DNA of 64,000 bases, taken from positions 62,001 through 126,000 of the forward strand of contig NZ_LAIR01000002.1 in the NCBI RefSeq assembly GCF_001247745.1. The letters run 5' to 3'. The DNA comes from Luteipulveratus halotolerans. GTDB taxonomy: Bacteria; Actinomycetota; Actinomycetes; Actinomycetales; Dermatophilaceae. A program made the translations under genes and the position numbers. The notes under the pieces are model-generated. The model was not told where the DNA came from, did no database searches, and saw only the letters and a program-made list of their open reading frames with translations. How positions within the stretch are numbered: the stretch's first letter is position 1; each line of letters starts with the position of its first letter. Positions 9,119 to 19,539 of the stretch are shown piece by piece.

Positions 9119-9161
9119 TCACTCACGAACTCGAACTCACCTGATACGCAAAGGGATTGAC

Positions 9162-10676
9162 GTGACCAAGAAATACATCGCAGCCATCGACCAGGGCACG
9201 ACGAGCACCCGGTGCATGATCTTCGACCACGACGGCGCGGTCGCCGCGGTCGCGCAGATGGAGCACGAGCAGATCTTCCCGAAGGCCGGGTGGGTCGAGC
9301 ACAACCCCAAGGAGGTCTGGGACAACACCCGCAAGGTGTGCGCCGAGGCGCTCGCCAAGAAGGACCTCAAGGCCAGCGACTTCGCGGCGGTCGGCATCAC
9401 CAACCAGCGCGAGACGGCCGTCGTCTGGGACAAGACCACCGGTGAGGCGGTCTACAACGCCATCGTCTGGCAGGACACCCGCACCGACAAGATCGTCGAC
9501 GAGCTCGCCGGCAAGGACGGCCCGGACAAGTACAAGAAGAAGGTCGGGCTCCCGCTCGCGACGTACTTCTCCGGGCCCAAGGTGCGCTGGATCCTCGACA
9601 ACGTCGACGGCGCCCGCGAGAAGGCCGAGAAAGGTGACCTGCTGTTCGGCAACATGGACACCTGGGTGATCTGGAACATGACCGGTGGCACCGACGGCGG
9701 CATCCACGTCACCGACGTCACCAACGCCTCGCGCACCATGCTGATGGACCTCGAGACCCTGCAGTGGGACGAGTCGATCGCGGCCGACATGCAGATCCCG
9801 ATGTCGATGCTGCCCGAGATCAAGTCCTCCTCCGAGGTCTACGGCGAGGTCCGTCCGCGCGGCGTGCTGGCCGGCGTACCCATCGCAGGCATCCTCGGCG
9901 ACCAGCAGGCGGCGACGTTCGGGCAGGTGTGCTTCGAGCCCGGCACGGCCAAGAACACCTACGGCACGGGCAACTTCCTGCTGCTCAACACCGGTGAGGA
10001 GAAGGTCGACTCCAAGAACGGCCTGCTCACGACGGTCTGCTACAAGATCGGCGACAACAAGCCGGTGTACGCCCTCGAGGGCTCGATCGCCGTCACCGGT
10101 TCGCTGGTGCAGTGGCTGCGCGACAACCTCGGCCTGATCAAGGACGCACCCGAGGTCGAGACCCTCGCCAAGAAGGTCGACGACAACGGTGACGTCTACA
10201 TCGTGCCGGCGTTCTCGGGCCTGTTCGCACCGCACTGGCGCTCCGATGCCCGCGGTGTGATCGTCGGCCTGACGCGTTACGTCAACAAGAACCACATCGC
10301 GCGGGCGGCGCTGGAGGCCGTGGCCTACCAGAGCAAGGAGGTCGTCGATGCGATGAACGCCGACTCGGGCGTCGACCTCACCGAGCTCAAGGTCGACGGC
10401 GGCATGGTCGTCAACGACACGCTCATGCAGTTCCAGGCCGACGTCCTCGACGTGCCCGTCATCCGGCCGCAGATCAACGAGACGACGGCGCTCGGTGCGG
10501 CCTACGCCGCGGGTCTGGCCACCGGGTTCTGGAAGGACGAGGACGAGCTGCGCAAGCAGTGGGCCGAGGACAAGCGGTGGGAGCCGCAGATGGACGCCAA
10601 GGACCGTGACGCGGGCTTCGCGAAGTGGAACAAGGCGGTCAAGCGCACTCTCGACTGGACCAAGGAAGACGCCTGA
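9162..10676 (+). CDS. glpK: Glycerol kinase
   Basis: GlpK phosphorylates glycerol with ATP to glycerol 3-phosphate, trapping it after GlpF-mediated entry. The product is 504 aa, the usual length. FGGY-kinase signatures are intact: AAIDQGTTSTRCMIFD at the N-terminus, GITNQRET, WQDTRT, GILGDQQAATFGQ, the GTGNF loop and VDGGMVVNDTLMQFQAD. The start is taken as GTG at 9162 (MTKKYIAAIDQG) with AAAGGGA upstream; the longer frame from 9087 overlaps glpF. A strong hairpin terminator follows 18 bases after the stop. Confidence 0.96.
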   Translation: MTKKYIAAIDQGTTSTRCMIFDHDGAVAAVAQMEHEQIFPKAGWVEHNPKEVWDNTRKVCAEALAKKDLKASDFAAVGITNQRETAVVWDKTTGEAVYNAIVWQDTRTDKIVDELAGKDGPDKYKKKVGLPLATYFSGPKVRWILDNVDGAREKAEKGDLLFGNMDTWVIWNMTGGTDGGIHVTDVTNASRTMLMDLETLQWDESIAADMQIPMSMLPEIKSSSEVYGEVRPRGVLAGVPIAGILGDQQAATFGQVCFEPGTAKNTYGTGNFLLLNTGEEKVDSKNGLLTTVCYKIGDNKPVYALEGSIAVTGSLVQWLRDNLGLIKDAPEVETLAKKVDDNGDVYIVPAFSGLFAPHWRSDARGVIVGLTRYVNKNHIARAALEAVAYQSKEVVDAMNADSGVDLTELKVDGGMVVNDTLMQFQADVLDVPVIRPQINETTALGAAYAAGLATGFWKDEDELRKQWAEDKRWEPQMDAKDRDAGFAKWNKAVKRTLDWTKEDA

Positions 10677-10693
10677 CCCACGCCCGTACGCCG

Positions 10694-10728
10694 AAGGCCG
10701 GCTCCCGCGACGCGCGGGGGCCGGCCTT
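10694..10728 (+). terminator. Terminator of glpFK
   Basis: A GC-rich hairpin with outer arms AAGGCCGGC (10694-10702) and GCCGGCCTT (10720-10728) and an inner CCCGCG/CGCGGG stem. It lies between convergent genes and may serve both strands. Confidence 0.8.
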
Positions 10729-10745
10729 GTGGTGTCCGTCTCGGG

Positions 10746-11657
10746 TCAGTGCGGCTCGATGGTGATCGTGCGCTTGACCGAGGCCGTGGTCGGACCGGCG
10801 TCACCGCAGTAGCCGACCGTGAACGTGATCGTGTAGGTGCCCGGGCTGGCGTAGGTGTTGGTGCCGCGCGGGAACGAGCCGCTCATCGGACGGGTCGGCG
10901 CCGAGCCGTCGCACGTCGTGCCTCCGCCGTCGGAGCCTGCCTGCTGTCCGTCGCCGAAGGTGATCTGGGTGAAGGTCGGCTCGACGCCGCCCGAGGTCGC
11001 CGGGTGCACGTCACCGCTGTAGGTGAACGACACCGTGGCCTGCGGACTGGTGACGGACACCGACGGCGTGATCGACAGGTGGGCCGGGCCGGAGGCAGCG
11101 GTCATCTTCGTGGTGTTGGACTCGACCGTCGACGTCGTCGTCGGCTCGCTCGTGGTCGACGTCGACGTCGACGTGGGCGTGGGCTCGTCGGTCGTGCTCG
11201 GTGACGGCTCCTCGCTGCTGGTCATGCTGCGGCTCGCGCCGGTGTCGCGGGGCGGGGCCGGGACGTAGGAGGTGCGGTCCTGCGTACGGGTCTGTGCCAG
11301 TGACGGCGTGCCGTCGCCGGTGTCGGACGGAGCCGTCGTCGGGGCCGCCGTGCCGAGCGCCGTACCGGTGCCGCTCGGGCCGGACGTCGGGCTGACGGCG
11401 AGCGTGGGGTCGGCGGCCACGGCGCCGTGGTCACGGCCGAGGCCACCGGCCATCACGACGGTGCCGGCGACGAGCGCTGCTGCTGCGATGCCGCCGCCGA
11501 CCATCGCGACGGTGCGCCACCGCTGATGGATCGGTGTCACCACAGCGAGCTGCCGCCGCATGTCGTGCTCGCGGGCGCTGTCGAGGCGATCAGGAGTGAC
11601 CTGCGCCGCGTGCGCCTCGAAGGCATCACGGAGTCGCTGCTCCAGGTCGTGGTTCAA
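10746..11657 (-). CDS. Membrane-anchored protein with PKD-like outer domain (paralogue of 11844-12791)
   Basis: No function is assigned. The 303-aa product has a cytoplasmic head of about 45 residues (LEQRLRDAFEAHAAQVTPDR) and one TM segment (about 48-70, MVGGGIAAAALVAGTVVMAG). A Ser/Thr/Pro-rich linker of about 110 residues follows, then an extracellular beta-rich domain (FTYSGDVHP ... FGDGQQ ... YASPGTYTITFTVGYCG) resembling a PKD fold, with a Cys pair. The head matches that of the next gene upstream, which is coupled to an ECF-type sigma factor, so both may be anti-sigma-like or sigma-controlled surface proteins. That role is inference; no zinc anti-sigma HxxxCxxC motif is visible. Confidence 0.6.
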   Translation of the reverse strand: MNHDLEQRLRDAFEAHAAQVTPDRLDSAREHDMRRQLAVVTPIHQRWRTVAMVGGGIAAAALVAGTVVMAGGLGRDHGAVAADPTLAVSPTSGPSGTGTALGTAAPTTAPSDTGDGTPSLAQTRTQDRTSYVPAPPRDTGASRSMTSSEEPSPSTTDEPTPTSTSTSTTSEPTTTSTVESNTTKMTAASGPAHLSITPSVSVTSPQATVSFTYSGDVHPATSGGVEPTFTQITFGDGQQAGSDGGGTTCDGSAPTRPMSGSFPRGTNTYASPGTYTITFTVGYCGDAGPTTASVKRTITIEPH

Positions 11658-11843
11658 GACTTCCCCAAAATGAATCGTGGACGTGCGGGTGGCGCACCTG
11701 CCGGGCGGCTTCGCCCCTCCTCGAAGCCGCCCGGACCAGGTGTCTCACGCGAAGGCCCCCGTGCCTTCATCGGTAAAGACGCTTCGGCGGGATCGAGGTT
11801 GTCATCCGCTGCGAAGAACTTGTCCGGGCCGCGGTGACGCCGA

Positions 11844-12791
11844 TCACTGTGCGGGTGGGGCACCTCCGTCGGCGCTGCCCGAGGCCGTCTGGTCCGAGCC
11901 GCCGCCGTCGCTGGTGGGCGGCGAGGTGGTGGTGCCGGTCGGCTCGGTGGTCGGCGCGCTCGTCGTCGTGGGCGACTGCGTCGGCTCGGTCGGGCCCGTC
12001 GGCTCGTCGGTGGCGGTGGGCTGCTCGGTGGCCGTCGGCTCGGAGGAGTCGGCGAACAACGAGAACGTGCCGGTCGACCCGTCACCCTCGGCTGCCGGGA
12101 TGCTGGCCGCCATGCTGCTGGCGGGCGAGTGGTAGCCGCCGCCGTCGCGCGGCCACGACGCCAACGGGCTGTTGTTGTCGAGGTATCGGGCCAGCTGCAT
12201 GAAGTCACTGACGCGGACCTGGACCGAGCTCGGACCGGACGAGACGATCTCGTAGGTCAGGCCCGGAGGCATCGGGATGCTGGACCGCTCACCCTCGGCG
12301 ACGAACGTCGCGGGCACGCTCAGCGGCCCCGAGCTGGTCAGCGCGCCGGAGGTGGCGGTCGCGGTCGACGGCGTCCGGGTCGTCCGGTCGGACCGGCCCG
12401 AGGGCAGGTCGGGGTCGGCGGTCGCCGAGGACGGCGGCGGGACGACGGTGGTCGCGGCTGCGGTGGACGGGACGTCGGTCTGCAGCGGTGACGTCGAGGC
12501 GGTGAGTGCCGGATCGGTCGACCGCGACGCCGACGTGGACTGGCCGGCGAGCTCGGCCGTGCCGTGCGGCTGCTGGGTCACGACGACGGCGCCGACGACG
12601 AGGGCAGCAGCCGCCAGGCCCGCGCCCGCGATGAAGAACCCGCGTCGGTCGCGACGGTGCAGCGGCACCGGCTCGGCGAGCTGTCGGCGTACGACGTGCT
12701 CGCGCTCGGTGTCGAGCTGGTCGGGTGTGACCTGCGAGGCCTGGGCGTCGAAGGCCTCGGTCAGCAGGCGTTCGAGGTCGTGGTTGCTCAT
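11844..12791 (-). CDS. Membrane-anchored protein coupled to sigma factor, Ser/Thr-rich tail
   Basis: A 315-aa protein of unknown function. Its cytoplasmic head (NHDLERLLTEAFDAQASQVT, TEREHVVRRQLAEPVPLH) is clearly paralogous to the head of the gene at 10746-11657. One TM segment follows (about 49-70, FFIAGAGLAAAALVVGAVVV), then a long Thr/Ser/Pro-rich linker, a small middle domain (IPMPPGLTYEIVSS ... FMQLARYLDNNSPLASW) and a second Thr/Pro/Gly-rich tail. The ATG at 12791 overlaps the sigma factor stop (ATGA), so the pair is co-translated. By position it could be the anti-sigma factor, with the head binding sigma. The family was not recognised beyond this. Confidence 0.6.
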   Translation of the reverse strand: MSNHDLERLLTEAFDAQASQVTPDQLDTEREHVVRRQLAEPVPLHRRDRRGFFIAGAGLAAAALVVGAVVVTQQPHGTAELAGQSTSASRSTDPALTASTSPLQTDVPSTAAATTVVPPPSSATADPDLPSGRSDRTTRTPSTATATSGALTSSGPLSVPATFVAEGERSSIPMPPGLTYEIVSSGPSSVQVRVSDFMQLARYLDNNSPLASWPRDGGGYHSPASSMAASIPAAEGDGSTGTFSLFADSSEPTATEQPTATDEPTGPTEPTQSPTTTSAPTTEPTGTTTSPPTSDGGGSDQTASGSADGGAPPAQ

Positions 12792-13369
12792 GCTCGCCCC
12801 CGCTCGGCTTCGAGGATCTGCTGGAGGGTCTTCATCGCGCGGCTCGCCTGGGACTTGACGGTGCCGTTGCTGACGCCCATCGTCTCGGCGATCTCGGTCT
12901 CGGACAGGCCCGACCAGAAGCGCAGGATCAGCACCTCGCGCTGACGCTCGGGCAGCTGGTTGACGGCGGCCAGGACCTCGCGGTGCTCCTCGCTGAGCAT
13001 CAGGTCGGCGTCGGCGGCGGGGCCGATCTCGGGCTCGGCGACCCGCAGGTGGGCGCGCACCGTACGACGACGGCGCAGCTGCGAACGGGCCTGGTTGACG
13101 ACGGCCTGGCGGATGTAACCGACCGCTGCTCCGGGGTCGCGCAGCTGACCCTGGCGGCGGTGCAGCCCGAGGAACGCGTCCTGGACGACGTCCTCGGCCG
13201 AGGCCAGGTCGTCCACGAGCAGTCGGGCCAGCCGGACCATCGAGAGGTGGTGTGCGGCGTACAGCGCAGCGAGATCCACCTCGGAATCGGTCACTGCACG
13301 CACTCCTGTCGAGTCCACCCGCATCGCCTCCCCGGTCGGGCGGGTCTGAGTCAACGCCAAGGTTGTCAT
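12788..13369 (-). CDS. RNA polymerase sigma factor, ECF/SigE-like sigma-70
   Basis: An alternative sigma factor of 193 aa from the chosen start. Region 2 has LYAAHHLSMVRLARLLVDD and AEDVVQDAFLGLHRR; region 4 has LPERQREVLILRFWSGLSE and the helix-turn-helix TEIAETMGVSNGTVKSQASR. Regions 1 and 3 are absent, as in ECF-type factors. The ATG at 13369 has GGGAGGG five bases upstream; an ATG at 13384 or one at 13324 is also possible. It heads an operon with the membrane protein at 11844-12791. The target promoters are not visible. Confidence 0.88.
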   Translation of the reverse strand: MTTLALTQTRPTGEAMRVDSTGVRAVTDSEVDLAALYAAHHLSMVRLARLLVDDLASAEDVVQDAFLGLHRRQGQLRDPGAAVGYIRQAVVNQARSQLRRRRTVRAHLRVAEPEIGPAADADLMLSEEHREVLAAVNQLPERQREVLILRFWSGLSETEIAETMGVSNGTVKSQASRAMKTLQQILEAERGRA

Positions 13370-13490
13370 GCCCGCCCTCCCCATGCGATGTCCGTGATGG
13401 TCCCGTCACCTTCACAGACGCCTCAGGAGACCCGAGGTTGCATCGCGCGGCGATTCTTGAATTCGGTCCTACCGGGCCCGGACGTGCGCG

Positions 13491-13519
13491 GGCCCGGCAC
13501 CTGCCAGAGGTGCCGGGCC
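13491..13519 (-). terminator. Terminator behind pckG
   Basis: Perfect 12-bp stem GGCCCGGCACCT (13491-13502) with AGGTGCCGGGCC (13508-13519) and a five-base loop. It lies 41 bases after the pckG stop on the minus strand. Confidence 0.75.
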
Positions 13520-13559
13520 GGCGTACGACGGGTGCCCGCCGGGGCGGGTTGAGCTGACC

Positions 13560-15383
<1,824 letters not shown>

Positions 15384-15720
15384 GTTTCGCCTACTTTCGG
15401 CGGCGGCTGTGTGCACGTGTTGCGCTGCCGTCCGCCCTCGTGGGTGGGGTTGCTGCCCGCGTCATCGGGGGCGGTCCGTCGACCGTACGCCGCGTCGATC
15501 GGCCCTCCCCAATCCCTGCAAGCGGCCTCAATGTGACCCCGGTCACATGTCTAGTGAGTTGTGTTGACTTGGCGGACCCTCTGCGGTCGAAGTCACCGAG
15601 AGCAACGAGTTTCGGACATTTCCGCTCATCTTGTTTCTGCGATCACGTTCGGAACCCGGTTGTACGCCGGTCGGTCGCCGGGCGTTCGTCTGCTGTCCGC
15701 GACGGCCGGGTGGCACCTCC

Positions 15721-15788
15721 CGGCAAAAGTGGGGGAGGTGCACATGCATGCGTGTGCTCGTCGCCAGCTTTTGCCGGTGGGTTCGCTC
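15721..15788. repeat. 68-bp structured repeat, copy 1
   Basis: Identical over 68 bases to 16028-16095. An outer stem CGGCAAAAG/CTTTTGCCG encloses an inner hairpin around GCACATGCATGCGTGTGC with a CATG loop. It is an imperfect but clear nested hairpin. Confidence 0.8.
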
Positions 15789-15984
15789 GGTGTGGCGCAC
15801 CGCGCGCAGCCGGGCTCGGTGTGACCCACCTCGAGGGCGGACATGGCTCGCTCGGTGTGGCCCACTGCGAGCGGCCGGGCTCGGTGTGACCCACCGCGAG
15901 GGCGGACCTGGTTCGCTCGGTGTGACCTACCGTGCGCGGCCGGTCTCGGCGTGACCCACCGCGACCAGGGCCTCGGCGAAAGCT

Positions 15985-16018
15985 GTCTGGTCGGCAGTGC
16001 ATGCCGTGCCGACCAGAC
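15985..16018. repeat. 12-bp perfect inverted repeat
   Basis: GTCTGGTCGGCA (15985-15996) pairs with TGCCGACCAGAC (16007-16018) across a 10-base loop. It sits between the two 68-bp copies, so it may be a terminator or part of the repeat system. Confidence 0.65.
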
Positions 16019-16027
16019 GAGATCCGT

Positions 16028-16095
16028 CGGCAAAAGTGGGGGAGGTGCACATGCATGCGTGTGCTCGTCGCCAGCTTTTGCCGGTGGGTTCGCTC
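16028..16095. repeat. 68-bp structured repeat, copy 2
   Basis: Second copy of the element at 15721-15788, same orientation, no differences over 68 bases. It ends about 65 bases from the stop of the minus-strand methyltransferase gene. Confidence 0.8.
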
Positions 16096-16159
16096 CGTGT
16101 GGCCTACTGCGAGGGCGGACCTGGCTCGCGCGGTGTGACCCACCGCGACAGGGCGCGCC

Positions 16160-17194
16160 TCAGCGGCGGGTGGCGACGACCGTCAGCTCGTGGCGGTTGT
16201 GCTGCAGCTGACGGATGAACGTCGGGTCGTACGCCGCCGCCAGGGTCTCCAGCGACTCGTCGGTCTGCTTGACCGGGTTGCTCGTGCCGAGCTTGAACGT
16301 CACGACCACCTGGCCGCCCGGTCGCAGGATGTCGGCGGCGTCGACCATCGTCACGGCCGTCATGTGAGGGACCATCCGCATGTCGTTGACGATCAGGTCG
16401 ACCGGCTCGCCCTGGTAGTGGTCGAGGAACTCGCCCGCCGTCGTGCGGTGGTGGTGGATCTCGTCGTCGGCGAGCACACGCTCGTCGAGGTCGGCGGGGT
16501 CGACGGCGTACACACGCTCGAAACCGTGCGTGCGCAGGATGCGCGACCAACCACCCGGGCTCGCGCCGAGGTCGACCGCCACGCGACCGGTCGGGGCGCC
16601 GATGAACCCGAACAGCTCCTCGAGCTTGAGCTCGGCGCGCGACACCTGCTCCTTGCGCTTGGCCAGCCGGATGCGGCCGCCGGCCCAGTCGCACAGCCCG
16701 AGGCCGCTCGAACCCAGGCCGACCGTCGTACGCTCCGTGCCGACGCACAGCGACACGGTCTGCTCGGCGCCCGAGGTGACCACGCGAATTCCGTTGTCCA
16801 TCAACACTTCCAGCAGTGGACGCCGGATCTTGCCGGGCGCCCACGGCACCTCGCCGCTGTCCCAGACGTGCAGGCTGACCTCGTCGCCCGTGTCGAGCTC
16901 GTCGAGTACGACGTCGGCCGCCCAGTCGGCCACGCCCTCGGCGTCGAGGTCGTCCAGCTGTGCGGTCTTGACGTCCTCGTCGACGGCCGCGAGGTGGCGT
17001 ACGAACCGCAGGTCACCGGCGATCGCGGCCTGGGCGACCTCGGCCTGACCGCCTGCGTCGAGGCGTACGACGCCGGCGTCCTCACCGACGCGCAGGATCT
17101 TGCGGACAGGTAGCGACCGACGCAGCTCGGCGACCGCCGAACGGTAGTAGTCGGGGGCCACCGAGAAGAGCACGGACTGTTCCACGGCGCCCAT
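16160..17194 (-). CDS. FtsJ-like SAM-dependent RNA 2'-O-methyltransferase
   Basis: A 344-aa protein probably methylating ribosomal RNA. The N-terminal half (to about 190) looks like a substrate-recognition region. The C-terminal FtsJ/RrmJ domain has the SAM motif VAVDLGASPGGWSRIL (about 235-250), SRAELKLEEL just before it, DLIVNDMRM and VVVTFKLGTSNPVK, placing the K-D-K residues of the family. The architecture resembles RlmM (C2498 methyltransferase of 23S rRNA), though the recognition half is not a clear match. The ATG at 17194 (MGAVEQSVLF) starts the conserved part; an open frame runs further upstream without conservation. Confidence 0.75.
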   Translation of the reverse strand: MGAVEQSVLFSVAPDYYRSAVAELRRSLPVRKILRVGEDAGVVRLDAGGQAEVAQAAIAGDLRFVRHLAAVDEDVKTAQLDDLDAEGVADWAADVVLDELDTGDEVSLHVWDSGEVPWAPGKIRRPLLEVLMDNGIRVVTSGAEQTVSLCVGTERTTVGLGSSGLGLCDWAGGRIRLAKRKEQVSRAELKLEELFGFIGAPTGRVAVDLGASPGGWSRILRTHGFERVYAVDPADLDERVLADDEIHHHRTTAGEFLDHYQGEPVDLIVNDMRMVPHMTAVTMVDAADILRPGGQVVVTFKLGTSNPVKQTDESLETLAAAYDPTFIRQLQHNRHELTVVATRR

Positions 17195-17219
17195 CGTGTC
17201 AGGCGCGCGGCCCCACCGC

Positions 17220-17984
17220 TCAACCCGAGCCGAGCGCGACACCGGGGAGGGCCGCGAGCCGGCCCAGCCGGAAGCCCAGCTCACACCGGCTGCCGGTGCC
17301 GGTGAGTCGCAGCAGGGCCGCCACCTCACCGCTCAGGGTGCGCGCGGACAGCCCCACCTCGCGCATGATCGAGGTGTCGGTGAGCCCGCGCAGCAGGCCG
17401 CCCGCGATCACGCGCTGGCGAGGACTCGCGGTCGGCCAGCCCGCGTCGTCGCCGCTGACCGCGCGCTGTTCGGCGGCGGCCCACACCTGCAGCGCCAGAG
17501 CGGTGAGGTCGGGCTCGGACAGGACGAACGTGGTCGGCGTACCGCAGGGCATCGGCAGACCGGGCATCACGACCAGCGTCGAGTCGAGGATCGCGAGCGG
17601 TCCGATCGCGGGCCCGGCGACGGCGACGTGACGAGGCGAGTGGACGAACGGGTTGTCCACCCCCGCGCGCTGGGTCGTGATCAGCGCGACCCGGGCTCCG
17701 CGCGCTCGGCACGCGCGCACCAGCGGCCCGCTGCGGTCGGTCGGGTCGAACGGCGTCTGCGGCTGCAGCACGAGGAGCGAGTGCCGTATCCGAGCGGCGA
17801 GGTCGACCACGGCGCCCGTCGGGTCGTGGTGACCCGGGACGGGGCGTACGCCGGGCACGGCGCGCCCGCGGGCCACGGTCGTGAACGCAGCCCAGGTGCG
17901 TTCGGTGAGCTCGCACCACAGGTCGACGAGATCACGGTGGCCGAGCGAGGTGGCACCGCCGATCGCGGACATGTCGTTCGTCAT
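17220..17984 (-). CDS. LuxR-like helix-turn-helix regulator
   Basis: A 254-aa protein. The first 180 residues carry no recognised domain but include a patch like a phospholipase-D/TrmB-type sensor (LLVLQPQTPFDPTDRSGPLV, RGARVALITTQRAG). The C-terminal 60 residues form a LuxR-type HTH: SPRQRVIAGGLLRGLTDTSI, MREVGLSARTLSGEVAALLR and ELGFRLGRLA. Such orphan regulators often control secondary functions. The target is unknown; the neighbouring secreted protein gene (18089-18514) is on the same strand upstream and separated by a terminator. Confidence 0.7.
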   Translation of the reverse strand: MTNDMSAIGGATSLGHRDLVDLWCELTERTWAAFTTVARGRAVPGVRPVPGHHDPTGAVVDLAARIRHSLLVLQPQTPFDPTDRSGPLVRACRARGARVALITTQRAGVDNPFVHSPRHVAVAGPAIGPLAILDSTLVVMPGLPMPCGTPTTFVLSEPDLTALALQVWAAAEQRAVSGDDAGWPTASPRQRVIAGGLLRGLTDTSIMREVGLSARTLSGEVAALLRLTGTGSRCELGFRLGRLAALPGVALGSG

Positions 17985-18040
17985 GGCGTCACTGTGAGGC
18001 GAGGCGCTACGAGCCGACTTTGCTCCGGCTACGAGCGCGC

Positions 18041-18071
18041 GGGGCCCGGACCGCCGAGCGGTCCGGGCCCC
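18041..18071 (-). terminator. Terminator of the secreted I36-like protein gene
   Basis: A perfect 14-bp GC stem (18041-18054 with 18058-18071) and a three-base loop, 18 bases after the stop at 18089. Confidence 0.8.
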
Positions 18072-18088
18072 GTCGTACGAGCGTCGGG

Positions 18089-18514
18089 TCAGTCCGAGGG
18101 GCAGGCGGAGTTGCCGCTGAAGACCTTCCAGCGGTCGGCCTTGTCGTTGGCGGAGTCGCCGATGTAGGAGACGTCCTGGTACGGCGCGACGCGCTTGATG
18201 AGCGTGTCGTCGAAGAAGCCGTTGTTGTAGATGCAGATCGTGCGGTTGCCGTTGTTGATGATCGAGGTCAGCTCGTCGTGGCGGTCGCCCGACGACGACG
18301 GCGGGTTGGAGAAGCTGCCCGACGTGGTGCTGTAGTAGTTGAGGTGCCAGCCGGAGACGTACCGGTTGTAGCTGCTGTTCTCGTAGAAGCAGTAGTAGTA
18401 CGACGGGCACGGTGCGGTGCCCTGAGCGCTGGCCTCGTCAGCGCCGACGAAGGTGAGCGAGGTGGCGGCGAGCACCAGGCCGGCCGCCAGTCCTGCAGTG
18501 CGCGAACGCTTCAT
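18089..18514 (-). CDS. Secreted small protein, peptidase inhibitor I36-like
   Basis: A 141-aa secreted protein. The signal peptide is residues 1-30 (MKRSRTAG, LAAGLVLAATSLTFV, cleavage near ASA-QG). The mature part has the I36/beta-gamma-crystallin-like pattern CPSYYYCFYENSSYN, a Gly/Ser-rich turn, DELTSIINNGNRTICIYNN and a C-terminal Cys (NSACPSD), giving four Cys in the mature form. Members inhibit proteases in Streptomyces, but many relatives are uncharacterised. The ATG at 18514 was chosen because it starts the signal peptide, with AAAGG nearby upstream. Confidence 0.7.
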   Translation of the reverse strand: MKRSRTAGLAAGLVLAATSLTFVGADEASAQGTAPCPSYYYCFYENSSYNRYVSGWHLNYYSTTSGSFSNPPSSSGDRHDELTSIINNGNRTICIYNNGFFDDTLIKRVAPYQDVSYIGDSANDKADRWKVFSGNSACPSD

Positions 18515-18652
18515 CACATGGACCTTTCTCGAGTCGGGACGAGGGAGTCCCGGACGGGTCGATGCGGGAAGTACATGCCTGCCGCGGCGCGCGCACCAGA
18601 TCGCTCGCCGGATCACGCAGAAGGTGTTGACACGGCGGCGCTGATCGGCCGC

Positions 18653-19483
18653 TCAGCCGGCGTCGGAGGCCCGGGTCAGCCGCTGCCGGTGCGCCTCGTA
18701 CAGCACGACCGTCGCGGCCGAGGCGGCGTTGAGCGACGACGCCGAGCCGGTCATCGGGATGCTGAGCACCCGGTCGCACGCCTCGCGCCAGGCGGCGGTC
18801 ATGCCGCGCGTCTCGTTGCCGATGACGATCACGTCGCTGCCGGTGAGATCGGACTCGTGCGGTGTGGCGTCGCCGCCCTCGTCGGTGCCGAGTACGGCGA
18901 CCCGCTCGCCCTTCGTACGCCGGTCGGTGACCCACGCGAGCACGTCGGCGTGCGAGTCGACGCGCACCGTCGGCACGGCGAAGAACGAACCCGTCGTGGC
19001 TCGAATGCACTTGCTGTCAAAGGGATCTGAGGCGTGACCGGTCACGATGAGTCCGCTGCCGCCGAGCGCGTCGATCGACCTGATCATGGTGCCGATGTTG
19101 CCCGGACTGCTCGGTCGGTCGAACACGAGCGTGGGCCCTGCGCCGGTCGGGATGCGGGCCAGGTCGTCCGGTGGCATCTCGACGACGGCCAGCATCTCGG
19201 GGGCGCCCTCGTCCTTCTCGGCCAGCTCGGCCAACAGCTCGGGCGCGAGCGCGAAGTGCGCGGCCGGCGTACTCGCGAGCAGGTCCTTGGCCCACTGCGA
19301 CAGGCGGGCGCCGTCGGCGTACAGGAAGGAGCGGACCGTCCAGCCCTGCTCGACCGCGAGCGTGATCGGACGGACGCCCTGCACGATGAACTCACCGGCG
19401 CGGGTGCGCTTGGTGCGGTTGGTGAGGAGGGTCTGCCACTGCTGGAAGGTGGCGTTGCGCTTGCTGACCCGGGTCGACCGCAT
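18653..19483 (-). CDS. TrmH/SpoU-family RNA 2'-O-ribose methyltransferase
   Basis: A 276-aa SPOUT-class methyltransferase acting on rRNA or tRNA. An N-terminal substrate-binding part (TNRTKRTRAGEFIVQGVRPI) is followed by the knotted catalytic domain. Motif 1 is FDRPSSPGNIGTMIRSIDA, motif 2 is VIVIGNETRGM and motif 3 is IPMTGSASSLNAASAATVVL. The ATG at 19483 (MRSTRVSKRNATF) matches where the family usually begins. The exact target nucleotide cannot be read from the sequence. It is divergent from the cis-prenyltransferase gene. Confidence 0.88.
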   Translation of the reverse strand: MRSTRVSKRNATFQQWQTLLTNRTKRTRAGEFIVQGVRPITLAVEQGWTVRSFLYADGARLSQWAKDLLASTPAAHFALAPELLAELAEKDEGAPEMLAVVEMPPDDLARIPTGAGPTLVFDRPSSPGNIGTMIRSIDALGGSGLIVTGHASDPFDSKCIRATTGSFFAVPTVRVDSHADVLAWVTDRRTKGERVAVLGTDEGGDATPHESDLTGSDVIVIGNETRGMTAAWREACDRVLSIPMTGSASSLNAASAATVVLYEAHRQRLTRASDAG

Positions 19484-19539
19484 GATCGGCAGCCTAGATG
19501 TCAGGCACATCGCAGGTCCGCGCCGTAGCGTCGTTGCCC

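Larger units (their letters stand above)
15788..16145. repeat. Degenerate tandem units around GCTCGGTGTGACCCACCGCG
   Basis: At least six related units follow one another, alternating GGTGTGACCCACC, GGTGTGGCCCACT and GGTGTGACCTACC cores with CGAGGGCGGACCTGG or CGCGGCCGG spacers. They occupy both sides of the second 68-bp copy. No reading frame conservation is apparent. Confidence 0.6.
15384..16159. other. Gene-free region with structured repeats
   Basis: This is 776 bases without a convincing gene; open frames here are short and repetitive. It holds the pckG promoter region (to about 15.6 kb), two identical 68-bp elements (15721-15788, 16028-16095), a 12-bp perfect hairpin (15985-16018) and degenerate tandem units of the form GCTCGGTGTGACCCACCGCG between about 15788 and 16145. 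Confidence 0.7.

Noticed and set aside
15543..16143. Short open frames with repeated VGHTER/HTEPG peptides
   Set aside because: They follow the tandem DNA repeat and change frame freely; no ribosome site or conserved protein. Treated as intergenic repeat.
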